NCBI GenBank assembly: GCA_963631415.1
Contig: CAVGQS010000020.1
Location: 1 to 21,416 of the forward strand
DNA: 21,416 nucleotides
Direction: 5' to 3'
Source of the DNA: UBA6382 sp963631415
GTDB lineage: Bacteria > Bacteroidota > Bacteroidia > Bacteroidales > Bacteroidaceae
The notes under the pieces are model-generated. The model saw only the letters and a list, made by a program, of their open reading frames with translations. It was not told where the DNA came from and ran no database searches. Below, piece after piece: positions 1-6,453 of the stretch (position 1 is the first letter of the stretch; each line of letters opens with the position of its first letter). The position numbers were made by a program, and so were the translations under genes.

Positions 1-178
1 CCTCTGGGTAGTTGGGCAGTTCGGCGCCGTCCCAGCTTTGCGAGGTCTTGAAGATTTCCATGCTCTCGGCCTTGGCGGTTTCCTTGTCGCCGCCAGAGCA
101 TGAAGTCAGGGGCAGTCCTGCCAATGCCGCCATCACGGCAACGGCAATGGCTTTGCTGTAGTTTTGCTTGATTTTCAT
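1..178 (-). CDS. Lipoprotein, possibly cupin-domain (partial, C-terminus outside window)
   Basis: Reading leftwards from ATG at 178, an open frame runs to the window edge for 59 codons. The N-terminus is a lipoprotein signal: Lys residues at 2, 4 and 9, a hydrophobic stretch at about 10-24, and a lipobox LTSC with the acceptor cysteine at residue 27. A short charged linker with Asp/Lys/Glu follows. The last visible part (TSQSWDGAELPNYPE) resembles the entry of small cupin proteins, which often have SWDG-x-LP-x-YP before the beta-barrel, but no metal-binding histidines are visible yet. It lies 57 bp downstream of pflA on the same strand with no obvious terminator between, so it may be read from the pfl transcript. 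The lipoprotein call is solid; the cupin call is a family-level guess. Confidence 0.6.
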   Translation of the reverse strand, partial: MKIKQNYSKAIAVAVMAALAGLPLTSCSGGDKETAKAESMEIFKTSQSWDGAELPNYPE

Positions 179-235
179 TTCTAATTCAATTATGTTTTCT
201 AATCCTATTATATACGGGTGCTGTAATCTTGCGGG

Positions 236-958
236 CTACTGGCAGGGCTTGTAGACGGAGAGCCGTCTTCTTATCTCGTCAGCGCGTTCTGCCGACAGCG
301 GTTCCACGCCGTCGAGGGGGTACTTGAGTCCGAGTTGGCGGTATTTGAATGTGCCGAGCGTGTGGTAGGGCAGTATCTCGATGCGCTCCACGCACTTGTA
401 GCGTGCCACATGCTTGCCCAGTTGGTCGAGCCACTCGTCGTTGTCGGTAAGTCCCGGCACCACTACGTGGCGAATCCACGTGGCTATGCTGCGCTCCTCC
501 AGAATGTTGAGAAAGTCGAGGGTTGGCTTCTGCGGTACCTTCGTCAGGCGCTTGTGGAGCTGCGGGTCCATCGTCTTGATGTCGAGCAGCACAAGGTTGG
601 TGTGGTCTAGCACGCTGAGTGCGGCTGCCGTGGTGTACGCCCCGCTTGTGTCGAGGGCGGTGTGCAGTCCCTCTTCCTGGCACAGCCTGAAGTACTCGCC
701 CACGAACTCAGCCTGCATGAGAGGCTCGCCGCCAGAGACTGTCACGCCGCCGCTCTTGATGAACGACCGGTAGCGCAGTGCCTCGTCAGCCAGTTGGCGG
801 GGCGTGAGTTCATACTGGCATTTGGCTTGGGGATTCCACGTGTCGGGGTTGTGGCAAAACTGGCATCGCAGCGGACAGCCCTGCATAAACGCTACGAAGC
901 GTATGCCGGGACCGTCCACGGTGCCAAACGACTCTAGTGAGTGTATGCGTCCTGTCAT
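236..958 (-). CDS. pflA: Pyruvate formate-lyase activating enzyme (radical SAM)
   Basis: This 240-residue enzyme would use S-adenosylmethionine and a [4Fe-4S] cluster to abstract hydrogen from the active-site glycine of PflB, making the glycyl radical. The cluster motif CxxxCxxC is present as CPLRCQFC (Cys28, 32, 35), followed by HNPDTW. Before it is the family start GRIHSLESFGTVDGPGIRF, and the SAM-contact segment VSGGEPLMQ follows at about residue 75. I chose ATG at 958 because the N-terminus then matches the known E. coli start (M-x-x-GRIHS) almost residue for residue. A GTG at 970 would add four residues; neither start has a clear ribosome-binding site. It begins 23 bp after pflB ends on the same strand, the usual pflB-pflA arrangement, so the two are almost certainly co-transcribed. 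Confidence 0.95.
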   Translation of the reverse strand: MTGRIHSLESFGTVDGPGIRFVAFMQGCPLRCQFCHNPDTWNPQAKCQYELTPRQLADEALRYRSFIKSGGVTVSGGEPLMQAEFVGEYFRLCQEEGLHTALDTSGAYTTAAALSVLDHTNLVLLDIKTMDPQLHKRLTKVPQKPTLDFLNILEERSIATWIRHVVVPGLTDNDEWLDQLGKHVARYKCVERIEILPYHTLGTFKYRQLGLKYPLDGVEPLSAERADEIRRRLSVYKPCQ

Positions 959-981
959 GCGTGTGGGCACGCAGCCCGTAT

Positions 982-3222
982 TTACATGCCTTGGTTGATG
1001 GTGCGCGAGAGCACGTCGAGCTGCTGCTCGCGTGTGAGCTTCACGAAGTTGACGGCATAGCCGCTCACGCGAATGGTCAGCTGCGGATATTTCTCCGGGT
1101 GGTCCATAGCGTCAAGGAGCAGTTCGCGGTCAAAGACGTTAACGTTGATGTGCTGTCCGCCAGTGGGCGTGAAGTAGCCGTCAAGCAGGTGCACGAGGTT
1201 GTCGGCGCGCATCTCCGGTGTCTTGCCCAGTGCGCCCGGCGCAATGGCAAAGGTGTAGGAGATTCCGTCGCGTGAGTGCTGGAACGGCAGTTTTGCTACT
1301 GATGCCAGTGCTGCTACTGCGCCCTTCACGTCGCGTGAGTTCATCGGGTTGGCTCCCGGAGCGAACGGCACGCCCTTGGCCCTGCCGTCGGGTGTGGCGC
1401 CGGTGTTGCGTCCGTATACCACGTTGGAGGTGATGGTGAGCAGACTCTGTGTGGGCGTGGCGTCGCGGTATGTGCGGTGCTGGCGCAGATATTCCATGAA
1501 TTTCTCTGTCAGGCTCACGGCGATGGAGTCGGTCTCGTCGCAGTTGTTGCCGAAGGGCACGTATTCGCCTTCCTCAATCTTGTAGTCAACGGCGAGTCCG
1601 GTCTCGTTGCGTATGATGCGTATGCGGCAGTGCTTCATTGCGGCTATGGAGTCGGCCACGATGGACAGGCCTGCGATGCCCGTGGCGCGGGTGCGCTCCA
1701 CGTCGCCGTCGTGCAGTGCCATCTCGAATGCCTCATAGTCATACTTGTCGTGCATGTAGTGGATTATCTTCAGCGCGTTGACGTAGGTCTTGGCAAGCCA
1801 GCGCATCATCTGCTCAAACTTGGGCATAAACTCCTCGTAGGTGAGATAGTCGCCGGTGATGGGGGCGAAGGGCGGGGCAATCTGCTTGTCGAGCATCTCG
1901 TCGCGTCCGCCGTTGATGGCGTAGAGCATACACTTGGCGAGGTTGGCCCTGGCGCCGAAGAACTGCATCTGCTTGCCTATCTTCATGGGCGACACGCAGC
2001 ACGCAATGCCGTAGTCGTCGCCCAGCTCAGCGCGCATGAGGTCGTCGTTCTCATACTGGATGGCGCTGGTGTCGATGCTGACCTTGGCGCAGAACTTCTT
2101 CCACGGTTCAGGCAGGCGCTCGCTCCACAGCACTGTGAGGTTGGGCTCGGGCGACGGCCCCATGTTGTAGAGGGTGTGGAGGAAGCGGTAGTCGGTCTTG
2201 GTGACCATAGAGCGTCCGTCGATGGCCATGCCGCCGAGCGAGGCGGTAGCCCAGATGGGGTCGCCGGAGAAGAGGTCGTTGTATTCGGGAGTGCGGAGGA
2301 AGCGCACGATGCGCAGCTTCATGATCATCTGGTCGATGAGTTCCTGAGCCTCGCTCTCGGTCAGCGCTCCGCTCTTGAGGTCGCGCTGTATGAATATGTC
2401 GAGGAAGGCGCAGACGCGTCCCAGCGACATGGCTGCACCGTCCTGGTCCTTGACGGCACCGAGGTAGCCGAAGTAGGTCCACTGCACGGCTTCGCGGGCG
2501 TTGCGGGCGGGTACTGTTACGTCAAATCCGTAGGCGGCGCACATCGTCTCAAACTGCTTGAGCGCCTTGATTTGCTCGGACACTTCCTCGCGGTGGCGCA
2601 CGATCTCCTCAGTGAACTCCTGTATGTCGATGCGCTTGAAGTAGCGCTTCTTCTCCTCAATGAGGTTGGCGGTGCCGTAGAGGGCTATGCGGCGGTAGTC
2701 GCCGATGATGCGGCCGCGGCCGTAGGCATCGGGCAGACCGGTTATGATATGAGCGTGGCGCGCAGCCTTGATGTCGTCGTTGTAGGCAGAGAAGACGCCC
2801 TCGTTGTGAGTCTTGCGATACTTGGTGAAGATAGTTTTGGTGGCGGGGTCAAGCTCGTAGCCGTAAGACTGCAGCGCCTTTTCCACCATGCGTATGCCGC
2901 CTTTGGGGAAGATGCCGCGCTTGAGCGGGGCGTCGGTCTGCAGACCCACGATGACCTCGCTGTCGCGGTCAATGTAGCCCGCTCCGTAGGTGTCTATGCT
3001 CTGCGGCAGGCGGGTCTCAGCGTCGTAGACGCCTTTCTCACGCTCGATTTCAAACATCTCGGACAACAGTTTCCAGAGGTGGTTGGTCCGCTCGGTGGGG
3101 CCGCAGAGGAAACTCTCGTCGCCGTTGTAGGGTTCGTAGTTAGATTGGATAAAGTCACGTACATCGATTTCGTGTTTCCAATTGGAACCTTTGAAATCGG
3201 TCTGCAAATTCTGCAAAATCAT
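982..3222 (-). CDS. pflB: Formate acetyltransferase (pyruvate formate-lyase)
   Basis: A 746-residue glycyl-radical enzyme that cleaves pyruvate plus CoA to acetyl-CoA plus formate in the cytoplasm during fermentation. The adjacent catalytic cysteines are in the motif ACCVSPM (Cys408-Cys409). The glycyl-radical loop RVSGYAVNF lies near the C-terminus with the radical at Gly721. Length and both motifs fit true PflB (about 750-760 residues). The presence of the Cys-Cys pair argues against the diol-dehydratase and choline-lyase relatives, which have a single active-site cysteine. pflA lies 23 bp downstream. A Bacteroidetes-type promoter sits about 80-90 bp upstream. ATG at 3222 is preceded by an A/T-rich leader without a Shine-Dalgarno, normal for this phylum. 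Confidence 0.97.
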   Translation of the reverse strand: MILQNLQTDFKGSNWKHEIDVRDFIQSNYEPYNGDESFLCGPTERTNHLWKLLSEMFEIEREKGVYDAETRLPQSIDTYGAGYIDRDSEVIVGLQTDAPLKRGIFPKGGIRMVEKALQSYGYELDPATKTIFTKYRKTHNEGVFSAYNDDIKAARHAHIITGLPDAYGRGRIIGDYRRIALYGTANLIEEKKRYFKRIDIQEFTEEIVRHREEVSEQIKALKQFETMCAAYGFDVTVPARNAREAVQWTYFGYLGAVKDQDGAAMSLGRVCAFLDIFIQRDLKSGALTESEAQELIDQMIMKLRIVRFLRTPEYNDLFSGDPIWATASLGGMAIDGRSMVTKTDYRFLHTLYNMGPSPEPNLTVLWSERLPEPWKKFCAKVSIDTSAIQYENDDLMRAELGDDYGIACCVSPMKIGKQMQFFGARANLAKCMLYAINGGRDEMLDKQIAPPFAPITGDYLTYEEFMPKFEQMMRWLAKTYVNALKIIHYMHDKYDYEAFEMALHDGDVERTRATGIAGLSIVADSIAAMKHCRIRIIRNETGLAVDYKIEEGEYVPFGNNCDETDSIAVSLTEKFMEYLRQHRTYRDATPTQSLLTITSNVVYGRNTGATPDGRAKGVPFAPGANPMNSRDVKGAVAALASVAKLPFQHSRDGISYTFAIAPGALGKTPEMRADNLVHLLDGYFTPTGGQHINVNVFDRELLLDAMDHPEKYPQLTIRVSGYAVNFVKLTREQQLDVLSRTINQGM

Positions 3223-3309
3223 AATACAACAGATGTTAGATTAATAATGTGGGAGAGGCCTTGTACGCACTGAAAGCGGACAACGCTGCGCCCTTTTGCT
3301 TTAGACGTG

Positions 3310-3340
3310 CAAAATTACAAAAAAAATGCCGCGCGGACAA
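3310..3340 (-). promoter_or_regulatory. Predicted pflB promoter
   Basis: On the minus strand a perfect -7 element TAATTTTG (3317-3310) is preceded, after 20 bp, by CTTG (TTG at 3340-3338). This fits the Bacteroidetes pattern TTTG-N19-21-TAnnTTTG. Transcription would start near 3303 and leave a leader of about 80 nt before the pflB ATG at 3222. Confidence 0.65.
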
Positions 3341-3348
3341 GCATTTTC

Positions 3349-3360
3349 GCTACTTGTAGC
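3349..3360. promoter_or_regulatory. Inverted repeat upstream of the pflB promoter
   Basis: GCTAC-TT-GTAGC is a perfect 5-bp dyad with a 2-bp centre, placed about 50 bp upstream of the predicted pflB start point, just beyond the -33 element. The position would suit an activator site, but the dyad is short and the regulator is unknown. Confidence 0.3.
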
Positions 3361-3553
3361 ATGCATAAACTTCGCTGAATCAGTTCATTTTTGTCATTGT
3401 TGATGCTGCCACGGACGTGGACTTGCGTTGTAACGCGCTGTAAATGTGCTGCTAAGGTTTGCTGTGGGAAATGCTGATGTGGAGATTTTTTTTCGCAAGA
3501 TTTTCAGCTGGTTAGGTGTTGCCAGTGCGGCGGCATGAGTAGCTTATAAACGC

Positions 3554-3593
3554 AAAAACGGGTCTGCGCATTGGTTTTTGCGCAGACCCGTTT
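3554..3593 (-). terminator. Intrinsic terminator of the carboxyltransferase gene
   Basis: A perfect 15-bp stem pairs AAACGGGTCTGCGCA (3556-3570) with its complement at 3579-3593 around an 8-nt loop. Read on the minus strand, the stem runs into a run of five T (3558-3554). It lies 22 bp beyond the stop codon of the minus-strand gene at 3616, so it ends that transcript before the pflB promoter. Confidence 0.9.
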
Positions 3594-3615
3594 ATTATAA
3601 GGTATATGCTGTTTG

Positions 3616-5280
3616 TCAGAACCTTCTGGTAGCCCAGGGGCTGTTGTACTGCTTGATGGTGATGACGCCGCTCTCGCGGTCGCCGCTGGTGGCTTGCTGC
3701 ATGGCCATGGAGATGGCTGTGGCAATCTCGTTGTTGACTTCGCCCTTAGGAGTGGCAGGCTTTTCGGGCTTGGCTGCGCTGGCTGCTGGCTGTGCCGGTG
3801 CGGTGCTGCTGGCTGCTGCAGCCTTGGCCTTGGCGAGGTCTGCCTCAAAGCGCTCCTTGGCTATGCCGCTCTTGTAGTCGCGGTACTGTGAGGGGTGCAT
3901 GGCGAGTTCGAAGAGTTCCTCGTCGTCCTGACCGCGGTCCCAACCGTTGGCAGCCATCTCGTCGATGAAGGTCTGCAGGTCGTCTGGGTAGTTGTCCTGC
4001 GGGTTGGCGTCGGTAAACTCGTATCCTTTCTTCTTGGCCAGTTCCACGATTTCGGGAGCTACCTTGCCGGGCAGTCTGCCGCTCTTGCCAAGAATCATGC
4101 CCCAGATAGACTGGTCCATCATCGAGTAGCGCGGTTTGCCCATGGAGTCGGCGAGCAGGTTCATCAAGGCGATGTTCTTGACGTACTGGCTGAAGGGCGT
4201 TACGAGTGGGGGATAGCCCACGCGCGGCCAAACGTATGCCACTTCGTTGAACAGCTTGACGAGGAGCTGGTCCTCGGTGTAGGGCTCAAGTCCCTTCTTG
4301 GTGCGGTTGGAGTTGATGGCGCTCTCTACACCCTTGAGGTCGGCCATCATGCTGCCCATCATGCCGCCGGGCAGACCGCAGCCGAGCAGGAGCGACGACA
4401 TGAGCTTGTTGCTCGGGCTCATGAAGTAGCCGAGGAAATCGTCGATGAACTCTTGAGTGAGCTTGCGCACCTCCATATAGGCGTCCATGTTGATTTCAGG
4501 CACATCGAAGCCGGCGTGCTTGAGCATGGACTGCACAGAGATGACATCGGGGTGAACCTTGCCCCATGCGAGCGGCTCCACGGCGGTGTCGATGACGTCG
4601 GCGCCAGCCCTGCAGACCTCAAGGATGGAGGCCATGGAGAGTCCGGGGCCGGTGTGGCCGTGGTACTGTATGATGATGTTGGGGTATTTCTGCTTGATCA
4701 TTGCGGTGAGCTTGCCCAGCATGGCAGGCTGACCGATGCCCGCCATGTCCTTGAGGCAGATTTCGGGTGCGCCTGCCTCAATCAGCTGGCGCGCGATGTC
4801 GAAATAGTATTCTGCCGTGTGGATGGGCGAGTTGGTGATGCAGAGGGTGGCCTGTGGGGTCATGCCTCCGTCTTTGGCATACTGTATGGAAGGTATGATG
4901 TTGCGCACGTCGTTCAGTCCGCAGAAGATACGCGGAATGTCGACTCCCTGTGCGTGCTTTACCTTATACATAAGCTTGCGTACGTCGGCTGGCACGGGGA
5001 ACATGCGCAGGGCGTTGAGGCCGCGGTCGAGCATGTGTGTCTTGATGCCAGCCTTGTTGAAGGGTGCGGTGAAGGCGCGAACGGCCTTGTTGGGGTTTTC
5101 TCCGTAAAGCAGATTGACCTGTTCAAAGGCTCCGCCATTGGTTTCTACTCTCGCAAAGCACCCCATGTCGATGATGGCGGGCGCCACGCGCTCAAGTTGG
5201 TCCTTGCGCGGCTGAAATTTGCCGGAGGACTGGAACATGTCTCTATATACGAGACTGAATTGAACTTTCTTTTTCTGCAT
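3616..5280 (-). CDS. Carboxyltransferase, oxaloacetate decarboxylase alpha / pyruvate carboxylase B-like, no biotinyl domain
   Basis: A 554-residue protein of the HMGL-like/PYC-OADA family, which moves a carboxyl group between biotin and an oxo-acid. The TIM-barrel metal ligands are recognisable: Asp14 in RDMFQS, the carboxylatable Lys177 in CLKDMAG, and His207/His209 in YHGHTGPG. The conserved PGGM segment follows at about residue 310. Residues about 484-513 form an Ala/Pro-rich linker of the type that normally leads to a biotin domain. The protein instead ends with some 38 residues resembling the C-terminal peptide of the OadG (gamma) subunit, and no biotin-accepting Met-Lys-Met is present. 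A separate biotin carrier would be needed. I prefer ATG at 5280 to the one at 5295, because the -7 element at 5307-5314 would leave the upstream ATG almost leaderless. The exact substrate (oxaloacetate, pyruvate or methylmalonyl-CoA) cannot be read from the sequence. Confidence 0.85.
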   Translation of the reverse strand: MQKKKVQFSLVYRDMFQSSGKFQPRKDQLERVAPAIIDMGCFARVETNGGAFEQVNLLYGENPNKAVRAFTAPFNKAGIKTHMLDRGLNALRMFPVPADVRKLMYKVKHAQGVDIPRIFCGLNDVRNIIPSIQYAKDGGMTPQATLCITNSPIHTAEYYFDIARQLIEAGAPEICLKDMAGIGQPAMLGKLTAMIKQKYPNIIIQYHGHTGPGLSMASILEVCRAGADVIDTAVEPLAWGKVHPDVISVQSMLKHAGFDVPEINMDAYMEVRKLTQEFIDDFLGYFMSPSNKLMSSLLLGCGLPGGMMGSMMADLKGVESAINSNRTKKGLEPYTEDQLLVKLFNEVAYVWPRVGYPPLVTPFSQYVKNIALMNLLADSMGKPRYSMMDQSIWGMILGKSGRLPGKVAPEIVELAKKKGYEFTDANPQDNYPDDLQTFIDEMAANGWDRGQDDEELFELAMHPSQYRDYKSGIAKERFEADLAKAKAAAASSTAPAQPAASAAKPEKPATPKGEVNNEIATAISMAMQQATSGDRESGVITIKQYNSPWATRRF

Positions 5281-5306
5281 GTTGTTTGCTTTCATGTTTC
5301 AGCGTG

Positions 5307-5314
5307 CAAAGTTA
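5307..5314 (-). promoter_or_regulatory. Predicted -7 element of the carboxyltransferase promoter
   Basis: TAACTTTG on the minus strand matches TAnnTTTG exactly. The start point would be near 5301, about 20 nt before the preferred ATG at 5280. No good TTTG is found 19-21 bp upstream, so only the -7 half is convincing. Confidence 0.5.
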
Positions 5315-5316
5315 CT

Positions 5317-5335
5317 CACTTTACCTTGAAAAGTG
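5317..5335. promoter_or_regulatory. Operator-like dyad between two divergent promoters
   Basis: CACTTT-N7-AAAGTG is a perfect 6-bp inverted repeat (5317-5322 and 5330-5335). It is centred between the minus-strand -7 element (5307-5314) and the plus-strand -7 element (5337-5344), covering the -33 region of both. It may be a shared regulator site; the inference rests on position and symmetry only. Confidence 0.35.
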
Positions 5336-5336
5336 G

Positions 5337-5344
5337 TACTTTTG
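5337..5344 (+). promoter_or_regulatory. Predicted -7 element of the DUF554 gene promoter
   Basis: TACTTTTG matches TAnnTTTG exactly. Transcription would start near 5350 and give a leader of about 70 nt before ATG 5421. The -33 half is not recognisable. Confidence 0.5.
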
Positions 5345-5420
5345 CAATCGGAAATGTGTCTGCGGCAGGCTGTTGCGGCTGCTTGGAGGCGCACAGTGAC
5401 AACTGACATTTGCAAAAACG

Positions 5421-6110
5421 ATGATTGGAACTATAGTTAACACGGCAGCCATCGTGGTGGGTACCATAGCGGGTGCCGTGCTGAAGAAAGGAATAAAGGA
5501 AACGTATCGCGAGGCCTTGTTTACGGGACTCGGGCTGTGCACTCTGATATTGGGCGCCAACGCCTGCATCTCGCGGCTCGGTGACAGCGAGTATCCCGTG
5601 CTTTTCATCCTCTCCATAGCCGTAGGCGGACTGGTGGGCACGATGCTCCACATTGACGACCGCGTGAAGAAATATGCGGAGAAGCATGCCGGCACGGAGT
5701 TGGCGCGCGGTCTGACCACCGGCTGCATGCTCTACTGCATAGGCACATTCTCTATGGTCGGGCCTATGCTGAGCGCGCTCAATGGCGACAACACGTTTCT
5801 ATATACTAACGCCACGCTCGACATTGTCACGTCGTGCGTGCTTGCCACAACCTATGGCATCGGCATGATTCTTGCCGCTCCGGTGCTTTTCTTGTGGCAA
5901 GGCATGTTCTACTGCCTGGCTCTGTTGGCGCAGGGCGTGATTTCGCAGTCGCTCACCAATGAGATTTCCATTGTCGGTGGCGTGCTGATTCTCTCCACTG
6001 GTTTTTCCCTCCTTAATATAAAGGATCTGAAGACTCTCAATTTTCTGCCGTCGCTGCTGGTTCCGCCCTTATTTTTCGGGTTGAAGCACCTGTGGCACAT
6101 TCTTTTTTGA
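5421..6110 (+). CDS. DUF554 family inner-membrane protein (YqgA/YdfK-like)
   Basis: A 229-residue, very hydrophobic protein with about six to seven membrane segments. It opens with the family signature GTIVNTAAIVVGTIAGAVLK, in which Asn/Gly-rich helices lead to a short basic loop, and includes the conserved segment GCMLYCIGTFSMVGPM at about residues 101-116. Length and layout match the DUF554 family (E. coli YqgA, B. subtilis YdfK). The family's function is not established; a transport role has been supposed. It stands alone, transcribed divergently from the carboxyltransferase gene, and no clear terminator follows. A weak GGAG lies about 35 bp upstream, too far to set the start; ATG 5421 begins exactly at the family N-terminus (MIGTIVN). 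Confidence 0.88.
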   Translation: MIGTIVNTAAIVVGTIAGAVLKKGIKETYREALFTGLGLCTLILGANACISRLGDSEYPVLFILSIAVGGLVGTMLHIDDRVKKYAEKHAGTELARGLTTGCMLYCIGTFSMVGPMLSALNGDNTFLYTNATLDIVTSCVLATTYGIGMILAAPVLFLWQGMFYCLALLAQGVISQSLTNEISIVGGVLILSTGFSLLNIKDLKTLNFLPSLLVPPLFFGLKHLWHILF

Positions 6111-6241
6111 CGCTTGCGGAGTGGTGGTGTAGACTGTCATTACCGGTCGGTTTGTCATGTGGTTGAAAAGTGTTGCACGGAAAACTCCTGCGGAGAAAAA
6201 GTTGTCCGTTTTTGTGAAAATAATTTTGTTTTGGTTTTGGT

Positions 6242-6320
6242 AAGTTTTCCAAAATCAAAAGTTAAGTGTTTGAAAGTTAGATAAATATAATTTTCAAAAA
6301 CTCGAAAAGTTTTCCAAAAT
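6242..6320. repeat. Pair of 14-bp direct repeats upstream of nrdD
   Basis: AAGTTTTCCAAAAT occurs identically at 6242-6255 and 6307-6320 (start-to-start distance 65 bp). An inverted copy of its core (GGAAAACT) is at 6179-6186. The second copy ends 45 bp before the predicted -33 element of nrdD, so the set could be binding sites for an nrd regulator. The sequence does not resemble the NrdR box. Confidence 0.4.
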
Positions 6321-6364
6321 AGGAATCGCTCAAAAATTTTATTGAAAAAATAACAGAGAAGCGC

Positions 6365-6395
6365 TTGCTGGTTTCGGTATTGTTATGTACCTTTG
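6365..6395 (+). promoter_or_regulatory. Predicted nrdDG promoter
   Basis: CTTG (TTG at 6365-6367), a 20-bp spacer and TACCTTTG (6388-6395) fit the Bacteroidetes promoter consensus. The start point would be about 6402, giving a leader of about 50 nt. The rest of the 343-bp gap from 6111 to 6453 is A/T-rich and holds the direct repeats but no gene. Confidence 0.7.
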
Positions 6396-6453
6396 TCGTG
6401 CTGAAAAACAGCGCCGATATAGAACGTATTTAACAATAAATAAACAAGGAACA

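Larger units (their letters stand above)
3223..3553. other. Non-coding region between pflB and the carboxyltransferase gene
   Basis: I see no credible gene in this stretch. It holds the pflB leader and promoter (about 3223-3340), the GCTAC/GTAGC dyad at 3349-3360 and a second small palindrome GCGTT-GT-AACGC (3425-3436). The rest (about 3361-3553) shows no recognised element apart from a T-run near 3485-3492. Confidence 0.6.

Noticed and set aside
959..970. GTG start four codons upstream for pflA
   Set aside because: Possible, but the ATG at 958 reproduces the family N-terminus and no ribosome-binding site favours GTG.
1477..3273. 598-codon open frame antisense to pflB
   Set aside because: Shadow of pflB with low-complexity Val/Leu/Gly/Ala-rich translation, no family features and no promoter.
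3895..5406. 503-codon open frame antisense to the carboxyltransferase gene
   Set aside because: Same codon-bias artefact; the sense strand has the conserved metal-binding motifs, promoter and terminator.
6385..6453. Upstream start of nrdD at ATG 6385
   Set aside because: The codon overlaps the predicted promoter (TACCTTTG at 6388-6395), and the extra 23 residues precede the ATP-cone start and look non-coding.
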